This document shows positions 5,501 to 7,826 of a stretch of 7,826 nt of DNA, one piece after another. Below the pieces are notes generated by a model. The model was not told the DNA's origin and did no database searches. It was given only the letters and a program-made list of their open reading frames with translations. This DNA is from Pseudomonadota bacterium. Its GTDB lineage: Bacteria; Pseudomonadota; Alphaproteobacteria; Rhizobiales; Hyphomicrobiaceae. The stretch's first letter is position 1. Each line of letters starts with the position of its first letter. A program made the position numbers and the translations under genes. The stretch covers positions 1-7,826 of the forward strand of contig QGVC01000166.1 in the NCBI GenBank assembly GCA_003242645.1. Direction: 5' to 3'.

Positions 5501-7826
5501 ATGAATTTCGAGAGATACACGGATCGGGCCAAGGGCTTCATCCAGGCGGCCCAAACCTTGGCTTTGCGCGAAGGCCACCAACAGTTTTCGCCCGAGCACC
5601 TGCTGAAGGTTCTACTCGATGATGAGGAGGGCTTGGCGGCGGGATTGATCGAAAGAGCTGGCGGGAATTCCAGGCAGGCGCGCGCTGCGGTCCAGCAAGC
5701 TCTTGCGAAAAGACCCAAGGTATCGGGCAGTGGCGCAGGGCAGCTTTACCTCACACCCGAACTCGCCCGCATTTTCGATCAGGCAGAGCAGGTCGCCGAC
5801 AAGGCTGGTGATAAGTTCGTCACTGTCGAGCGGCTGCTTCTCGCGATTGCGCTCGCCCGCGACACAGAGGCCGGGCGCATTCTCGCAAACGCCGGGGTCA
5901 CTCCACAGAATCTCAATCAGGCCATCAATGAGCTGCGCAAGGGCCGGACGGCAGATACCGCTACGGCCGAGCAGGCCTATGATGCCTTGAAGCGGTATGC
6001 GCGCGACCTTACCGAGGCCGCCGCCGAGGGTAAGATCGACCCGGTCATTGGCCGCGACGAAGAAATCCGCCGGACAATGCAAATCCTGTCGCGGCGGACC
6101 AAGAATAATCCTGTCCTGATCGGTGAGCCGGGCGTCGGCAAGACGGCCATCGTTGAGGGGTTGGCGCAGCGCATCGTCAAAGGTGACGTCCCCGAAAGCC
6201 TCAAGGACAAGAAGCTGCTTGCCCTCGACATGGGCGCGCTGATCGCCGGCTCGAAATATCGTGGTGAGTTCGAGGAGCGGCTCAAGGCTGTGCTTCAGGA
6301 AGTAACTGCTGCTGAGGGCGGGATCATCCTGTTCATCGACGAGCTGCACACCATCGTCGGGGCCGGCGCATCGGAAGGCGCGATGGACGCCTCCAACTTG
6401 CTGAAGCCGGCGTTGGCTCGCGGAGAGCTACACTGCATTGGTGCGACGACGCTCGATGAATATCGTAAACACATTGAGAAGGACGCGGCTTTGGCCCGCC
6501 GCTTCCAGCCGCTGTACGTTTCCGAGCCGTCGGTGGAAGACACCATCTCAATCCTCCGCGGCTTGAAAGAGCGATATGAGCAGCACCACAAGGTACGCAT
6601 TTCCGACTCTGCGCTGGTGGCCGCGGCGACGCTGTCGCACCGTTACATCACGGATCGATTCTTGCCGGACAAGGCAATCGACCTTGTCGATGAGGCCGCC
6701 TCGCGGCTCAGAATGCAGGTGGATTCCAAGCCGGAAGAGCTCGATTCGATCGATCGCGAGATCATACGTCTGAAAATCGAGGCTGAGGCTCTCAAGAAGG
6801 AGACGGACGCGGCCTCCAAGGAGCGCCTGCGGAAGCTAGAGGCGGAGCTGTCCGAGCTCGAGGAGCGCTCGCGTGAGCTGACGATCCGTTGGCAGCAGGA
6901 AAAGGATAAGCTCGGCAGGGCAGCGCAGCTGAAGTCGGAGCTCGACCGCGCTCGCAATGAGCTTGCGCAAGCTCAGCGACGTGGAGAGTGGCAGCGTGCG
7001 GGCGAGCTGACCTACGCCATCATCCCCAAGCTCGAGAAGGAATTGGCGGAGCTTGAGGCGAAAGGTGGCGACGGCGAGTTTCTGGAGGAGGCAGTCACCG
7101 CGAATCACATCGCCCAGGTCGTCTCGCGCTGGACCGGCATACCCGTCGACAAGCTCCTCGAAGGCGAGCGGGAAAAGCTCCTCAAAATGGAGGAGGCCTT
7201 GGCGAAGCGTGTCGTCGGGCAGGAGGAGGCTGTCGAGGCGGTTTCGACGGCCGTTCGTCGCGCACGCGCCGGCTTGCAGGACCCGAACCGGCCGATTGGC
7301 TCGTTCATGTTCCTCGGTCCCACCGGCGTGGGTAAGACCGAGCTGACAAAGGCGCTCGCCGAGTTCCTGTTCGACGATGAGACCGCGATGGTGCGCATCG
7401 ACATGAGCGAGTACATGGAGAAGCACTCCGTGGCTCGGCTCATTGGCGCGCCGCCCGGCTACGTCGGCTATGAGGAAGGCGGTGCACTGACGGAAGCCGT
7501 GCGTCGACGGCCTTACCAGGTGGTGCTGTTCGATGAGATCGAGAAAGCCCACCCGGATGTTTTCAACGTGCTGCTGCAGGTGCTCGATGATGGGCGGTTG
7601 ACGGACGGTCAGGGCCGCACGGTCGACTTCCGGAACACGCTGATCATCATGACGTCGAACATCGGCGCCGAGTACCTCGTTTCAGCAAAGACCGAGGAGG
7701 ACTTCGAAACAGCGAAGTCGTTCGTGCTCGCCGAGGTGAAGACGAAATTCAGGCCCGAATTTCTGAACAGAATCGACGAGATCATCGTGTTCCATCGCCT
7801 CCAGCGGGAGCAAATGGCAGCGATCG
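5501..7826 (+). CDS. clpB: Chaperone ClpB (Hsp100 disaggregase), 3'-truncated by window edge
   Basis: ClpB is a hexameric AAA+ ATPase in the cytoplasm that pulls polypeptides out of aggregates together with DnaK/DnaJ/GrpE, mainly in heat stress. The window gives 775 codons; relatives have about 860-880, so roughly 80-100 residues are missing. The N domain spans about 1-145 ([18 protein letters not shown]). NBD1 has Walker A GEPGVGKT (208-215), Walker B LFIDELHT (Asp280, Glu281), pore Tyr253 in KYRGEFEER and ALARRF arginine fingers. A coiled-coil middle domain rich in E, K, R and L spans about 412-525 and separates ClpB from ClpA, which lacks it. NBD2 has GPTGVGKT (606-613), pore Tyr654 in GYVGY, Walker [11 protein letters not shown] (Asp678, Glu679) and [11 protein letters not shown]. 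No stop or frameshift is seen. ATG 5501 follows a perfect AGGAGG. All catalytic residues in view are intact. ClpC would need a shorter middle domain. Confidence 0.98.
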   Translation, partial: MNFERYTDRAKGFIQAAQTLALREGHQQFSPEHLLKVLLDDEEGLAAGLIERAGGNSRQARAAVQQALAKRPKVSGSGAGQLYLTPELARIFDQAEQVADKAGDKFVTVERLLLAIALARDTEAGRILANAGVTPQNLNQAINELRKGRTADTATAEQAYDALKRYARDLTEAAAEGKIDPVIGRDEEIRRTMQILSRRTKNNPVLIGEPGVGKTAIVEGLAQRIVKGDVPESLKDKKLLALDMGALIAGSKYRGEFEERLKAVLQEVTAAEGGIILFIDELHTIVGAGASEGAMDASNLLKPALARGELHCIGATTLDEYRKHIEKDAALARRFQPLYVSEPSVEDTISILRGLKERYEQHHKVRISDSALVAAATLSHRYITDRFLPDKAIDLVDEAASRLRMQVDSKPEELDSIDREIIRLKIEAEALKKETDAASKERLRKLEAELSELEERSRELTIRWQQEKDKLGRAAQLKSELDRARNELAQAQRRGEWQRAGELTYAIIPKLEKELAELEAKGGDGEFLEEAVTANHIAQVVSRWTGIPVDKLLEGEREKLLKMEEALAKRVVGQEEAVEAVSTAVRRARAGLQDPNRPIGSFMFLGPTGVGKTELTKALAEFLFDDETAMVRIDMSEYMEKHSVARLIGAPPGYVGYEEGGALTEAVRRRPYQVVLFDEIEKAHPDVFNVLLQVLDDGRLTDGQGRTVDFRNTLIIMTSNIGAEYLVSAKTEEDFETAKSFVLAEVKTKFRPEFLNRIDEIIVFHRLQREQMAAI

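Noticed and set aside
5930..6000. Internal start in clpB for a shorter isoform, as known in E. coli
   Set aside because: Near the expected position I see only an in-frame TTG (5987) without a good ribosome binding site, so I cannot support an isoform.

Overview
This window looks like chromosomal core DNA from an alphaproteobacterium, most likely of the order Hyphomicrobiales (Rhizobiales). The grounds are GC-rich coding sequence, a DUF4167-family gene (a family I know from alphaproteobacteria), and the gene order ptsP - prfA - prmC - DUF4167 - clpB, all on the plus strand, which I recognise from that order. I cannot name a genus. I see no insertion sequence, CRISPR array, tRNA, rRNA or phage gene.

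Layout: 1-1644 is the 3' part of ptsP (enzyme I of the nitrogen phosphotransferase system), cut at its start by the window edge. A 151-bp gap with small competing inverted repeats follows. prfA (release factor 1, 1796-2884) overlaps prmC (its glutamine methyltransferase, 2865-3770) by 20 bp. A 450-bp gap with no convincing gene holds two hairpins and a nine-codon leader ORF. Then comes a 237-residue DUF4167 protein of unknown function (4221-4934). A 566-bp non-coding gap holds hairpins, a likely terminator and a candidate clpB promoter framed by an inverted repeat. Last is clpB (5501 to the window end), cut at its 3' end about 80-100 codons before the expected stop.

How the genes work together: prfA and prmC form a direct functional pair, because PrmC methylates the glutamine of the GGQ motif that is visible in this RF1. 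PtsP starts a regulatory phosphorelay linking nitrogen and carbon status. ClpB is the heat-shock disaggregase that works with DnaK. The DUF4167 protein has a basic RG/RK-rich start, one compact conserved N-terminal segment and a long disordered, charged tail. This fits a nucleic-acid or ribosome-associated role, but that is inference only.

I found no clearly new multi-gene system. The items most worth a second look are the DUF4167 protein, the inverted repeat around the putative -10 box of clpB, the possible pairing of the clpB ribosome binding site, the divergent phospho-histidine loop of PtsP, and the structured leader before the DUF4167 gene.
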